Shown one piece after another: positions 19,936-29,067 of a DNA stretch of 64,000 nucleotides. Position 1 is the first letter of the stretch. Every line of letters starts with the position of its first letter. The DNA lies in NCBI RefSeq assembly GCF_030811855.1, contig NZ_JAUSRN010000022.1:1-64000 (forward strand). The letters run 5' to 3'. The stretch comes from Variovorax paradoxus. GTDB taxonomy: Bacteria > Pseudomonadota > Gammaproteobacteria > Burkholderiales > Burkholderiaceae_C. The translations under genes were made by a program, and so were the position numbers. The notes beneath the pieces are model-generated. The model ran no database searches, had not been told where the DNA came from, and worked only from the letters and a program-made list of their open reading frames with translations.

Positions 19936-22900
19936 ATGTCCATTCACGCCGCACTCCACCACGTCACCCACTACAAATACGACCGCCTGGTGCAGCTGGG
20001 CCCACAGGTCGTGCGCCTGCGGCCCGCGCCGCATTGCCGCAGCAAGGTCATTTCGTATTCGCTGCAGGTCGAGCCGGCCGATCACTTCGTCAACTGGATG
20101 CAGGACCCGTTCGCCAACTACCAGGCGCGGCTCGTGTTTCCCGAAAAGACGCGTGAGTTCAAGGTCACGGTCGACCTCGTGGTCGAAATGGCGGTCTACA
20201 ACCCGTTCGACTTTTTTCTCGAGCCGCAGGCCGAGAACTTTCCGTTCAAGTACACCGCCTCGCAGGCCGAGGAACTCGCGCCCTACCTCGTCACCGAGGA
20301 GCCCACGCCGCTGCTGTCGGCCTACCTCGACAAGATCGAGCGCAAGGAACAGCGCACCATCGACTTCCTGGTCGGCATCAACCAGCAAGTCCAGCAAGAC
20401 GTCAACTACCTGATCCGCATGGAGCCCGGCGTGCAGACGCCGGAAGAAACGCTCACCAACGGCAGCGGCTCGTGCCGCGACTCGGGCTGGCTGCTGGTTC
20501 AGCTGCTGCGCCATTGCGGCCTGGCGGCGCGCTTTGTCTCGGGCTACCTGATCCAGCTGACGCCGGACGTGAAGGCGCTCGACGGCCCGAGCGGGACCAC
20601 GGTCGATTTCACCGATCTGCACGCATGGTGCGAAGTGTTCCTGCCCGGCGCGGGATGGGTCGGGCTCGATGCCACGTCGGGCCTGCTGGCCGGCGAGGGC
20701 CACATTCCGCTCGCCTGCACGCCCACGCCTTCGAGCGCCGCGCCCATCGAAGGCGGCGTCGATGAAGCCGAGGTCGATTTCGGCCATGAGATGAAGGTCA
20801 CGCGGATCTACGAATCGCCGCGCGTGACCAAGCCCTACTCCGAAGAGCAGTGGGCCGAGGTGCTGGCGCTCGGCGACGCGGTCGATGCGCGCCTCACGGC
20901 CGGCGACGTGCGGCTCACGATGGGCGGCGAGCCCACCTACGTGGCCACCAGCGACCGCGATGCGCCCGAGTGGAACACCGACGCGCTCGGCCCCACCAAG
21001 CGCGGCTATGCCACCGAGCTCGTCCACAAGCTGCGCGCCGAATACGGCCAGGGCGGCTTTCTTCACTTCGGCCAGGGCAAGTGGTATCCGGGCGAGCAGC
21101 TGCCGCGCTGGGCGCTTTCGATCTTCTGGCGCGCCGACGGCCAGACGCTCTGGCACGACGCCGAGCTCTTTGCCGACGAGCGCGTACCCACGCACTACAC
21201 GAGCGAAGACGCACGCCGCTTCACCACCGTGCTGGCGCACAAGCTCGGCATCACCGAACGCTATGTGCAGGCCGGCTACGAAGACGTTTATTACTACCTC
21301 TGGCGCGAACGCCGCTTGCCGGTCAACGTAGACCCCTTCGAATCGAAGCTCGACGACGAGCTCGAACGGGTTCGCCTGCGCCGCGTGTTCACGCAAAAGC
21401 TCGATGCGGTCATCGGCTACATGCTGCCGCTCGAACCCGCCAATGCCGATGTCGACGCACCGGCGCTCGAAGGCCCGGGCTGGAAAACCGGCCCCTGGTT
21501 CCTGCGCGACGACCGGCTCTATCTGATCCCGGGCGACTCACCCATGGGTTATCGCCTGCCGCTCGATTCGCAGCCATGGGCCAGCAAGGGCGACTACCCC
21601 TACCTGGTCGAGCGCGACCCGACCGCGCCGCGCGCAGCCCTGCCGAGTTCGTCCGACTACCGCGCACGGTATGCCGTGCCCGCCGGTGGCGGTGGCATGG
21701 GCGCCGACCTCGGCACCGTGCCCTATGAATTTGGCGCACCTCCCGTGGTGCCCGCGGCCGTGCGCATGCAGGCGCCGGGCGCTGGCGGCACCGCAGCTGC
21801 GGAAACGGCCACAGGCGATGGCAAGGGCAAGACATCAGCGGCCGATGCAGCCGATGGCCTCAAGGCACAGGCCACCCGCCAGCCTCTGCGCGGCGAATCG
21901 GCCCATTGGGTCACGCGCACGGCGCTATGCGTCGAGGTGCGCGATCCGCGGCGCGCCAATGGCCCCGCGGCCGAGAAAAAAGGCAGTGCCTCGGGCGTGC
22001 TCTACGTCTTCATGCCGCCGCTCGCACGCCTGGAGGACTACCTCGACCTGGTCGCGGCCGTCGAGGCCACGGCACGGCAGCTGGGCATGCGCATCGTGAT
22101 GGAAGGCTACCCGCCGCCGCGCGACCCGCGCCTGAAAATGCTGGCCGTCACCCCCGATCCGGGCGTGATCGAAGTCAACATCCATCCGGCCCACAGCTGG
22201 AAGGAACTGGTCGACCACACCGAGTTTCTCTACAACGCCGCGTTCGAAACCCGCCTCTCGGCCGAGAAGTTCATGACCGACGGACGCCACACCGGCACCG
22301 GCGGCGGCAACCACTTCGTGATGGGCGGCGCCACGCCCGCGGACAGCCCGTTCCTGCGCCGGCCCGAGCTGCTTGCGAGCCTCTTGCTCTACTGGCACAA
22401 CCATCCGTCGCTGAGCTACCTGTTCTCGGGCATGTTCATTGGCCCGACCAGCCAGGCGCCGCGCGTGGACGAGGCGCGCAACGACCAGGTCTACGAGCTC
22501 GAAATCGCCTTGAAGGAAATCGCGAAGAACCGCGAGATCTATGGCCAGAACATGCCGGCGTGGCTGGTCGACCGCACGCTGCGCAACATCCTGATCGACG
22601 TCTCGGGCAATACGCACCGGAGCGAGTTCTGCATCGACAAGCTCTACTCGCCCGACTCCAGCACCGGCCGCCTGGGCCTTTTGGAACTGCGCGCCTTCGA
22701 GATGCCGCCGCATGCGCGCATGAGCATTGCGCAGCAGCTGCTCATTCGCGCGCTGGTGGCGCGCTTCTGGGACGACCCCTACAAGGCGCCCGTCACGCGC
22801 TGGGGCACCGAGCTGCACGACCGGTTCCTGCTGCCCACCTTTGTCAAGATGGACTTCGACGACGTGATCAGCGAGATGCGCCAGGCCGGCTTCGCATTCG

Positions 22901-23484
22901 ACATCGACTGGTTCGCGCCGCATTTCGAGTTCCGCTTTCCGCTGGTGGGCCAGGTGCAGGCCATGGGCGTGGAACTCTCCCTGCGCAACGCGCTCGAGCC
23001 GTGGCACGTGATGGGCGAGGAGGGCTCGGCCGGCGGTACGGTGCGCTATGTCGATTCATCGCTCGAACGCATCGAAGTGCGCGTCACCGGTCTGAACGAA
23101 AGCCGCCACGTGATCACCGTCAACGGCAAGGTACTGCCGCTGCAGCCTACCGGGACCGTGGGCGAGTTTGTCGCTGGCGTGCGCTACAAGGCCTGGAATC
23201 CGCCTTCGGCGCTGCATCCGAGCATCGGCGCCCATGCGCCGCTGACCTTCGACATCGTCGACACCTGGATGAAGCGCTCGCTGGGCGGCTGCCAGTATTT
23301 CGTGGCGCATCCGGGCGGACGCAACTACGACACCTTCCCGGTCAATGCCTACGAAGCGGAAAGCCGGCGCATGTCGCGCTTCACCGAGATGGGCCACACG
23401 CCCGGCCTGATGCGTACGCCGCCGGCCACCATCGAGCTCGCGGGCAGCCGCGAATTCCCCTTCACGCTGGACTTGCGGCGCTGA
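19936..23484 (+). CDS. Large transglutaminase-like protein with DUF2126
   Basis: The 1182-residue protein starts with a bacterial transglutaminase-like N-terminal domain, then a papain-like transglutaminase core with Cys180 (NGSGSCRDSGWLL), His229 (TDLHAWCEVFLP) and Asp245 (VGLDATSG), and continues with the long DUF2126 domain to the end. A low-complexity Ala/Gly stretch lies near 610-650. These proteins are predicted to cleave or form amide bonds in a peptide made by the adjacent ATP-grasp protein. No signal peptide is seen. It begins a plus-strand run with the ATP-grasp/alpha-E fusion, a solute-binding lipoprotein and a second transglutaminase. Confidence 0.9.
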   Translation: MSIHAALHHVTHYKYDRLVQLGPQVVRLRPAPHCRSKVISYSLQVEPADHFVNWMQDPFANYQARLVFPEKTREFKVTVDLVVEMAVYNPFDFFLEPQAENFPFKYTASQAEELAPYLVTEEPTPLLSAYLDKIERKEQRTIDFLVGINQQVQQDVNYLIRMEPGVQTPEETLTNGSGSCRDSGWLLVQLLRHCGLAARFVSGYLIQLTPDVKALDGPSGTTVDFTDLHAWCEVFLPGAGWVGLDATSGLLAGEGHIPLACTPTPSSAAPIEGGVDEAEVDFGHEMKVTRIYESPRVTKPYSEEQWAEVLALGDAVDARLTAGDVRLTMGGEPTYVATSDRDAPEWNTDALGPTKRGYATELVHKLRAEYGQGGFLHFGQGKWYPGEQLPRWALSIFWRADGQTLWHDAELFADERVPTHYTSEDARRFTTVLAHKLGITERYVQAGYEDVYYYLWRERRLPVNVDPFESKLDDELERVRLRRVFTQKLDAVIGYMLPLEPANADVDAPALEGPGWKTGPWFLRDDRLYLIPGDSPMGYRLPLDSQPWASKGDYPYLVERDPTAPRAALPSSSDYRARYAVPAGGGGMGADLGTVPYEFGAPPVVPAAVRMQAPGAGGTAAAETATGDGKGKTSAADAADGLKAQATRQPLRGESAHWVTRTALCVEVRDPRRANGPAAEKKGSASGVLYVFMPPLARLEDYLDLVAAVEATARQLGMRIVMEGYPPPRDPRLKMLAVTPDPGVIEVNIHPAHSWKELVDHTEFLYNAAFETRLSAEKFMTDGRHTGTGGGNHFVMGGATPADSPFLRRPELLASLLLYWHNHPSLSYLFSGMFIGPTSQAPRVDEARNDQVYELEIALKEIAKNREIYGQNMPAWLVDRTLRNILIDVSGNTHRSEFCIDKLYSPDSSTGRLGLLELRAFEMPPHARMSIAQQLLIRALVARFWDDPYKAPVTRWGTELHDRFLLPTFVKMDFDDVISEMRQAGFAFDIDWFAPHFEFRFPLVGQVQAMGVELSLRNALEPWHVMGEEGSAGGTVRYVDSSLERIEVRVTGLNESRHVITVNGKVLPLQPTGTVGEFVAGVRYKAWNPPSALHPSIGAHAPLTFDIVDTWMKRSLGGCQYFVAHPGGRNYDTFPVNAYEAESRRMSRFTEMGHTPGLMRTPPATIELAGSREFPFTLDLRR

Positions 23485-23527
23485 GCACCGGCATAAAAAG
23501 GGCGCAAAGGGACATTTGCCACATAGC

Positions 23528-23548
23528 CCGTCACCCGATCGGTGACGG
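23528..23548. promoter_or_regulatory. Perfect 8-bp inverted repeat upstream of the ATP-grasp/alpha-E fusion
   Basis: CCGTCACC-CGATC-GGTGACGG is a perfect palindrome with a 5-bp spacer, 21 bp upstream of the GTG start of the fusion gene and 43 bp after the preceding stop. It could be an operator or a short RNA hairpin; no known regulator is matched. Confidence 0.35.
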
Positions 23549-23569
23549 CAATGTGACAATCCACACACT

Positions 23570-26368
23570 GTGGAACCCTTGAACGAATCCCTGTTCGACG
23601 CCCAGGCGCTGGAATATCCAGCCGCCCTGGCGTCGGCGCTCGCCCCGGCCGCCCTGCCCGGCCACTTCGATGAGCTGCGCGGGCAGGCCACGCCTGCGGC
23701 GCCAGCTCGGCCGTCGATGGGCATGCCGCCCATGGCGCCAATGGCACCCCTGCTGTACGACGCAGCGGCGGAGCGTCCGGCAGCGGTGCCGGGTACACAG
23801 GCCCCGTCGCAGTCCCAATCGCAGTCGCAGTCGCAGTCGCAGTCGCAGTCGCAGAGCCAGACGCAAACACCGGCTCCGGCTGCTCAGCAACCGCAGTCCT
23901 CCAGCGAAACACCCTCTCTCACGCCCGCTTGGAACGCCTTTTTCGACCAGCTCGGCCAAGGCGGATTCGGCGACCTGCCAAGGCGAGCGGTCAGCCTGGA
24001 ACGGCAGATCCGGGACAACGGCGTCACCTACAACGTCTATGCCGACGCCAACGGGCCGCAGCGCCCCTGGTCGCTCGACCTGTTCCCGCTGATTGTTTCG
24101 CCCGAGAGCTGGAGCCAAATTGAAGCCGGCGTGCTGCAGCGCGTGCGCGTGCTCGACCGCGTCATGGCCGACGTCTACGGACCGCAGCAGCTGCTGGCCG
24201 AAGGGCTCTTGCCCGCGGCGCTGGTGCGCGGCCATCCCGGCTACCTGCGCGCCCTGCACGGAGTGAAGCCGCCCGGCGACACATGGCTGCACATCGCGGC
24301 CTTCGACCTCGCCCGCGGGCCCGACGGCAACTGGTGGGTGGTCTCACAGCGCACGCAGGCGCCGTCGGGGCTGGGCTACCTGCTGGAAAACCGGCTCGCC
24401 ATCGCGCGCCAGTTTCCGCAGGCTTTCGAGGCGCTGCACGTGCAGCGCCTGGCCGCCACCTACAGCGCCATGATGGACGGCCTGCAGCACATGTGCCCTG
24501 CCGGCGTGCCGCCGCACATCGCGCTGCTGACGCCCGGCCCGTACAACGAGACTTACTTCGAGCACGCCTACCTTGCGCGCTACCTGGGCGTGACGCTGGT
24601 CGAAGGCAGCGACCTCACCGTGCGCGACCAGCGGCTCTATCTCAAGACCCTGCAGGGACTACGGCCGGTGCACGGGCTCATCAAGCGGCTGGACGACCAG
24701 TTCCTCGATCCGCTCGAACTGCGTCCAGATTCCACACTGGGCGTTCCAGGCCTGCTACAGGCCATCCGCGCCGGCAATGTGCTGGTGGCCAACATGCCGG
24801 GCTCGGCATTTCTCGAATCGCCCGCGCTGCTGGGCTTTCTGCCCGGCCTCGCGCGCCGCCTCATCGGCGAAAAGCTCAAGCTGCCGGCGCTGCCGACCTG
24901 GTGGTGCGGCGAACGAGCCGCGCTCGAGGCGGTGCTGCCGCAGCTGGGCGATTGCGCCATCAAGCCCACCTATCCAGGCTCCGACGGCCAGACCAGCTTC
25001 GACGCGGTGCTGGGCAGCCAGCTGAGCCGGCGCCAGCTCGACGAATGGGCCGGCCGCATCGTGCGCGAGGGAGAAGCCCACACGATCCAGAGCTACCTCC
25101 CGCTGTCGCAAATGCCCACCTGGGCCAACGACATGGGCCCGGGCCACATCGCGCCGCGCGCGGTGCTGCTGCGTGTCTTCGCGGTGAGCGACGGCGCGCA
25201 GTCGTGGCGCGTGCTGCCCGGCGGGCTGGCACGGCTCGCGGGTCGCGATGCGCAGATCGCCTCCATGCAGCGCGGCGGTAGCAGCGCCGACGTGTGGGTG
25301 CAGACGCATGGCGAGGTCGACCGCACCACTCTGCTGCAGCCGCACGCCACGCCGGCCTCGCTGGCGCGGCACCGTGCGCCCGTGACCAGCCGCGCGGCCG
25401 AGAACATGTTCTGGCTCGGCCGCTATACCGAGCGCGCCGAAAACGCGGTGCGCCTCGCGCGACTCACGATCAATCTTCTGGGCAGCGAAGACCAGTCTTC
25501 GCGCCCGCTGCTCGACTGGCTGCATCGCATGGCGCTGCGCAACGCGCTGGTGCCGGCCGGCGTGCCCAGCGCGCCGCAGTCGCGCCGCGTGTTCGAACGC
25601 GTGCTGATCGCCGAGCTCGGCGATGTAGAGCGCGGCGGCAGCGTGGGCTTCAGCCTGCGCTGCATCCGGCAGGCCGCAGCCGCCGTGCGCGAGCGGCTTT
25701 CGCAGGACAACTGGAACCAGATCGTGCGCGCCGAAGCCGAGTTTCTGCGGCGCGCGGCCGAGCAGGCCGGCGAAGGCAGTTTTGCCACCGGCGCGGCGCT
25801 GCGCGCGCTCGAGTCGGCCAGCACCGCACTCGCCGCCATGACCGGCGCGCAGACTGATCGCATGACGCGCGACGACGCCTGGCGCCTGCTGTCCATCGGC
25901 CGCCACATCGAGCGCCTTGGCTTTCTTGCCAGCGCGCTCGAGGCCGGTTTCGAGGACGGCGCGGTACATGAAGTGAGCGGCTTCGAAGCCATGGTGGCGC
26001 TGTTCGACAGCACCATCACTTTCCACGCCCGCTACCAGCAGCGCCGTGACGTGGCCACGCTGGTCGACCTGCTGGTGCTCGACGCCGAGAACCCGCGTTC
26101 GCTCGCATGGGTCACGCAAACGCTGCGCGGGCGCATTGCGCGGCTGGCTGGCAGTGCGCCCGGCAAGCTCACCGCACTGTCGTACGAACTGCCCGACCCG
26201 GCCACCTGGACGCTTGAGCATCTGTGCGCCGCCGGAGCTGATGCAAACTACCCTGCACTGGCTGAACTCCTGGCCAGTTGCGAGACGGCGGCCTACCATG
26301 TGTCCGACGCCATCGGCACACGCTACTTCACGCTCACGTCCGAATCGCTGCGCTCCGTCGGAGCCTGA
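23570..26368 (+). CDS. Fusion of circularly permuted ATP-grasp and alpha-E domains
   Basis: The 932-residue protein has three parts. Residues 1-120 are disordered, rich in Pro/Ala, with a Gln-Ser run. Residues about 125-600 are a circularly permuted ATP-grasp (DUF404/407) with LLTPGPYNETYFEHAYLA and IKRLDDQFLDPLELRPDS. From about 605 to the end is an alpha-E domain beginning VTSRAAENMFWLGRYTERAE. It is a single-chain version of the separate proteins encoded at 14730-17225, so the cell has two parallel sets. The start is GTG at 23570 (MEPLNESLFD). It is 85 bp downstream of the DUF2126 transglutaminase gene and presumably cotranscribed. Confidence 0.9.
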   Translation: MEPLNESLFDAQALEYPAALASALAPAALPGHFDELRGQATPAAPARPSMGMPPMAPMAPLLYDAAAERPAAVPGTQAPSQSQSQSQSQSQSQSQSQTQTPAPAAQQPQSSSETPSLTPAWNAFFDQLGQGGFGDLPRRAVSLERQIRDNGVTYNVYADANGPQRPWSLDLFPLIVSPESWSQIEAGVLQRVRVLDRVMADVYGPQQLLAEGLLPAALVRGHPGYLRALHGVKPPGDTWLHIAAFDLARGPDGNWWVVSQRTQAPSGLGYLLENRLAIARQFPQAFEALHVQRLAATYSAMMDGLQHMCPAGVPPHIALLTPGPYNETYFEHAYLARYLGVTLVEGSDLTVRDQRLYLKTLQGLRPVHGLIKRLDDQFLDPLELRPDSTLGVPGLLQAIRAGNVLVANMPGSAFLESPALLGFLPGLARRLIGEKLKLPALPTWWCGERAALEAVLPQLGDCAIKPTYPGSDGQTSFDAVLGSQLSRRQLDEWAGRIVREGEAHTIQSYLPLSQMPTWANDMGPGHIAPRAVLLRVFAVSDGAQSWRVLPGGLARLAGRDAQIASMQRGGSSADVWVQTHGEVDRTTLLQPHATPASLARHRAPVTSRAAENMFWLGRYTERAENAVRLARLTINLLGSEDQSSRPLLDWLHRMALRNALVPAGVPSAPQSRRVFERVLIAELGDVERGGSVGFSLRCIRQAAAAVRERLSQDNWNQIVRAEAEFLRRAAEQAGEGSFATGAALRALESASTALAAMTGAQTDRMTRDDAWRLLSIGRHIERLGFLASALEAGFEDGAVHEVSGFEAMVALFDSTITFHARYQQRRDVATLVDLLVLDAENPRSLAWVTQTLRGRIARLAGSAPGKLTALSYELPDPATWTLEHLCAAGADANYPALAELLASCETAAYHVSDAIGTRYFTLTSESLRSVGA
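23816..23854 (+). repeat. Hexanucleotide tandem repeat encoding Gln-Ser
   Basis: CAATCG is followed by five exact CAGTCG units (23822-23851) and a partial unit, inside the fusion gene. Gains or losses of units would keep frame and only change the length of the disordered linker. It is a coding minisatellite, not a CRISPR or a phase-variation switch. Confidence 0.9.
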
Positions 26369-26399
26369 TGACGCCATCCCTCTCTGCAGGAGGCAGCCC

Positions 26400-27197
26400 A
26401 TGCTCGTCAACCGCCGCTTCACGCTGATTGCCGCCAGCCTACTCGCCAGCCTTGCATTGGTTGGCTGCGGCAAGCAGGAGCCTGTGGCCACGCCGACCGC
26501 CGCATCCGCTGCCCGCGTCTACGTAGTCGGCACCGATGCCGCCTACACGCCCTTCGAATCGCAAAACGACAAGGGCGAGATCGTCGGCTTCGACATCGAC
26601 GTGGTGAAGGCCATCGCAAGCAAGGCCGGCATCGAGGTGAAGTTCGTCAACACGCCGTGGGAAGGGATCTTCAACGCGCTCGGCCAGGGGGACCGTGACC
26701 TGCTCGTCTCGGCCATCACCATCACCGACGAGCGCCGCCAGACCATGGATTTTTCCAAGCCCTACTTCGAAGCGAGGCAGCTGATCGCCGTGCGCAACGA
26801 TGTTCCGGTGACGCGGTTCGAAGACGTCAAGGCCATGAAGGTCGGGGTGCAGAACGGCACCACGGGCGATGAGGTGGTGGGCAAGCTGCAGGGCAAGTCG
26901 AGCGGCAACATCAAGCGCTTCGAATCCACGCCGCTGGCACTCAAGGAACTCGAAGCCGGTGGCGTCCAGGCCGTGGTCGCCGACAACGGCGTGGTGGTGC
27001 ACTATCTCGCCAATAACACCGCGGGCGGCTTCAAGACCGTGAGCGATGCGTCCTTCCCCGTCGAGCACTATGGCATCGCGGTGAAGAAGGGCAATTCCGA
27101 CCTGCTGGCCAAAATCGACAAGGGTCTTGCCGAGATCAAGGCCGACGGCAGTTACGACAAGATCTACGCAGCGCATTTCGGCAGCGCGCCAAAGTAG
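26400..27197 (+). CDS. Lipoprotein amino-acid-type solute-binding protein
   Basis: The 265-residue family 3 extracellular solute-binding protein has a lipoprotein signal (lipobox LVGC, about residues 20-23). The binding fold begins at YVVGTDAAYTPFESQNDKGE and includes DFSKPYFEARQLIAV and the closing YDKIYAAHFG. Polar amino acids are the usual ligands. There is no permease or ATPase gene beside it, so it is an orphan in this locus. It lies between the ATP-grasp/alpha-E fusion and the second transglutaminase and has AGGAGG before its ATG. It may bind an amino acid substrate or product of that system, or use a permease encoded elsewhere. Confidence 0.88.
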   Translation: MLVNRRFTLIAASLLASLALVGCGKQEPVATPTAASAARVYVVGTDAAYTPFESQNDKGEIVGFDIDVVKAIASKAGIEVKFVNTPWEGIFNALGQGDRDLLVSAITITDERRQTMDFSKPYFEARQLIAVRNDVPVTRFEDVKAMKVGVQNGTTGDEVVGKLQGKSSGNIKRFESTPLALKELEAGGVQAVVADNGVVVHYLANNTAGGFKTVSDASFPVEHYGIAVKKGNSDLLAKIDKGLAEIKADGSYDKIYAAHFGSAPK

Positions 27198-27212
27198 CCA
27201 AAGAGAAACCCC

Positions 27213-28205
27213 ATGCTTCTTCACGTCACGCACGAAACCCGCTATGAGTATTCGCCTCCAGTCGAAACGGCGCAGCATCTGGCACACCTGAAGCCGCTGG
27301 CCACCGACTCGCAGCGGCTCGTGAGCCACAAGCTCGCCATCGAGCCGCAGCCCGCGCAGCGCAGCGAGCAGCCCGATGTCTATGGCAACACGCGCGCGTT
27401 CTTCGCACTCGAATCCACGCACGACAGCCTCGTCGTCACGGCCGAAAGCGTGGTTGAAACGTCGACGCCCCTGCTGGCCGCGGGCATTGCGCTCGACATG
27501 CCCTGGGAGGCCGTGCGCGAGCGCTTCCGCTATCGCAAGGACGCCACCTTCGATCCGGCCTCGGAGTTCGTTTTTCCATCGCCCTACGTGCCGCGCCACG
27601 GCGACTTCGCGGCCTATGCGCGCGCGAGTTTCGCGCCCGAGCGGCCAACTTTCGACGTGGCAATGGACCTCACCGAGCGCATGTACCGCGACTTTGCCTA
27701 CGACGCCGACAGCACCGAGATCAACACGCCCGCCGTGGAGGCCCTGGCGCAGCGCAAGGGCGTGTGCCAGGACTTCGCGCACATCATGATCGCCTGCTTC
27801 CGGGCGATGGGCCTGCCGGCGCGCTACGTGAGCGGCTATCTGCTCACGCAACCGCCGCCTGGCCAGCCGCGGCTGGTGGGCGCCGATGCCTCTCACGCGT
27901 GGGTTTCTGTGTACCTGCCCAGCGAAGACGAGGGACGGGACAGCGCCGGCGGATGGGCCGAGTTCGACCCCACCAATGGCCGCCAGCCCGGCGAAGACTA
28001 CGTGGCACTGGCCATTGGCCGCGACTATTCCGATGTCTCGCCCATGCGGGGCGTGCTGCACGGCGGCGCGCGGCACACGCTCAAGGTGGGCGTGACGGTG
28101 CGGCCCATCGAAGAGCTGCGGACCCAGGCCGCGGAGGCGGCGCAGTCACAATCACAGACACAATCGCAGATCCATTCGCAAACCCCAGACAAGGACTTCC
28201 AATGA
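27213..28205 (+). CDS. Transglutaminase-like cysteine peptidase family protein
   Basis: The 330-residue protein has an N-terminal immunoglobulin-like domain (LLHVTHETRYEYSPPVETAQ) and a transglutaminase core with Cys185 (RKGVCQDFAHIM), His228 (DASHAWVSVYLP) and Asp252 (WAEFDPTNGR). It ends with a polar tail (SQSQTQSQIHSQTPDKDFQ) like those of two ATP-grasp neighbours. No secretion signal is seen. It is 15 bp after the solute-binding protein gene and its stop overlaps the RidA gene by 4 bp (ATGA). The predicted role is amidase or peptidase action on the product of the ATP-grasp ligase. Confidence 0.9.
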   Translation: MLLHVTHETRYEYSPPVETAQHLAHLKPLATDSQRLVSHKLAIEPQPAQRSEQPDVYGNTRAFFALESTHDSLVVTAESVVETSTPLLAAGIALDMPWEAVRERFRYRKDATFDPASEFVFPSPYVPRHGDFAAYARASFAPERPTFDVAMDLTERMYRDFAYDADSTEINTPAVEALAQRKGVCQDFAHIMIACFRAMGLPARYVSGYLLTQPPPGQPRLVGADASHAWVSVYLPSEDEGRDSAGGWAEFDPTNGRQPGEDYVALAIGRDYSDVSPMRGVLHGGARHTLKVGVTVRPIEELRTQAAEAAQSQSQTQSQIHSQTPDKDFQ

Positions 28206-28660
28206 GCGTTTACGACAAGCTTTCCAGCCTCGGCATCACCCTGCCGCCCGTCGCCGCCCCCGCCGCGGCCTACGTGCCCTTCGTGCGCACCGGCAATCTC
28301 GTTTTTCTGTCGGGCCACATTGCCAAGAAGGACGGCAAGGTCTGGGCCGGCCAGCTCGGCGCCGGCATCAGCACCGAAGAAGGCAAGCAGGCTGCGCGCG
28401 CCATTGCCATCGATCTCTTGGGCACGCTGCATGCGGCCGTGGGCGACCTGAACAAGGTCACGCGCATCGTCAAGGTCATGAGCCTGGTCAATTCTGTTGG
28501 CACGTTCACCGAGCAACACCTGGTGACCAACGGCGCGAGCGAGTTCTTCGCCGAAGTGTTCGGCCCCGAGAAGGGCGCGCATGCGCGCAGCGCGTTCGGC
28601 GTGGCGCAAGTGCCCATGGGCGCCTGCGTCGAGATCGAACTGATCGCCGAAGTCGGCTGA
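28202..28660 (+). CDS. RidA-family protein
   Basis: The 152-residue YjgF/YER057c/UK114 fold protein has LVFLSGHIAKKDGK, then RIVKVMSLVNSV and RSAFGVAQVPMGACVEIELI at the C-terminus, where a conserved substrate-binding Arg lies. Members of this family hydrolyse reactive enamine/imine intermediates; this one looks like the longer subgroup (about 150 residues) of uncertain substrate. The start codon overlaps the transglutaminase stop (ATGA), so it is translationally coupled to that operon, which may mean that an imine arises in its chemistry. Confidence 0.85.
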   Translation: MSVYDKLSSLGITLPPVAAPAAAYVPFVRTGNLVFLSGHIAKKDGKVWAGQLGAGISTEEGKQAARAIAIDLLGTLHAAVGDLNKVTRIVKVMSLVNSVGTFTEQHLVTNGASEFFAEVFGPEKGAHARSAFGVAQVPMGACVEIELIAEVG

Positions 28661-28686
28661 CCCGCTCCCGCACCGGCGACAACACC

Positions 28687-29067
28687 ATGAGCGTGCAGGC
28701 CCTGCGCTCGTCCTTCGGCAACAACTGCCACTGGTGCGGGCTGCCGATGGACTTTGCCGAGCCTCGCAGCACGCCGGAGTCGGCCACCATCGAGCACCTG
28801 AACGACTCGACGCTGGGCGGTGTGCGCAAGCAGAAGCACAGGCGCCTCGCCCACGCGATCTGCAACCAGACCCGAAACGAGTTCAAGCTGCAGGCCGAAC
28901 GCGGTTTCCAGCGCTGGATTGCCGAGCGCGTCGAGGCCGGCGTCGTCCGCGCTTCGAGTCAACCGGTCATGCTGGTCGGGACGAGCCCCGCACCACCAGC
29001 TGTCCCGGCAGCAGTAGTTGCCGCGGCGCTGCATCCAGCCCCCGCAGCCGTTCGATCAAGCATGTAG
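28687..29067 (+). CDS. Small HNH-like zinc-motif protein
   Basis: The 126-residue protein has an HNH-like pattern: Cys14-x-x-Cys17 (NNCHWCGLPM), Glu36-His37-Leu (ATIEHLND), a GG turn, and His56...Cys59-Asn60 (RRLAHAICNQTRN). This fits a beta-beta-alpha metal fold with His37 as the possible catalytic base. Glu replaces the usual Asp before His, so nuclease activity is uncertain. Residues after about 90 are Ala/Pro-rich and are encoded where the gene runs 101 bp into the convergent LacI-family gene. It lies 26 bp after the ridA-like gene. Confidence 0.65.
   Translation: MSVQALRSSFGNNCHWCGLPMDFAEPRSTPESATIEHLNDSTLGGVRKQKHRRLAHAICNQTRNEFKLQAERGFQRWIAERVEAGVVRASSQPVMLVGTSPAPPAVPAAVVAAALHPAPAAVRSSM

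Noticed and set aside
23806..23865. Short tandem repeat considered as a CRISPR
   Set aside because: Units are 6 bp without spacers and lie in frame within a coding gene.
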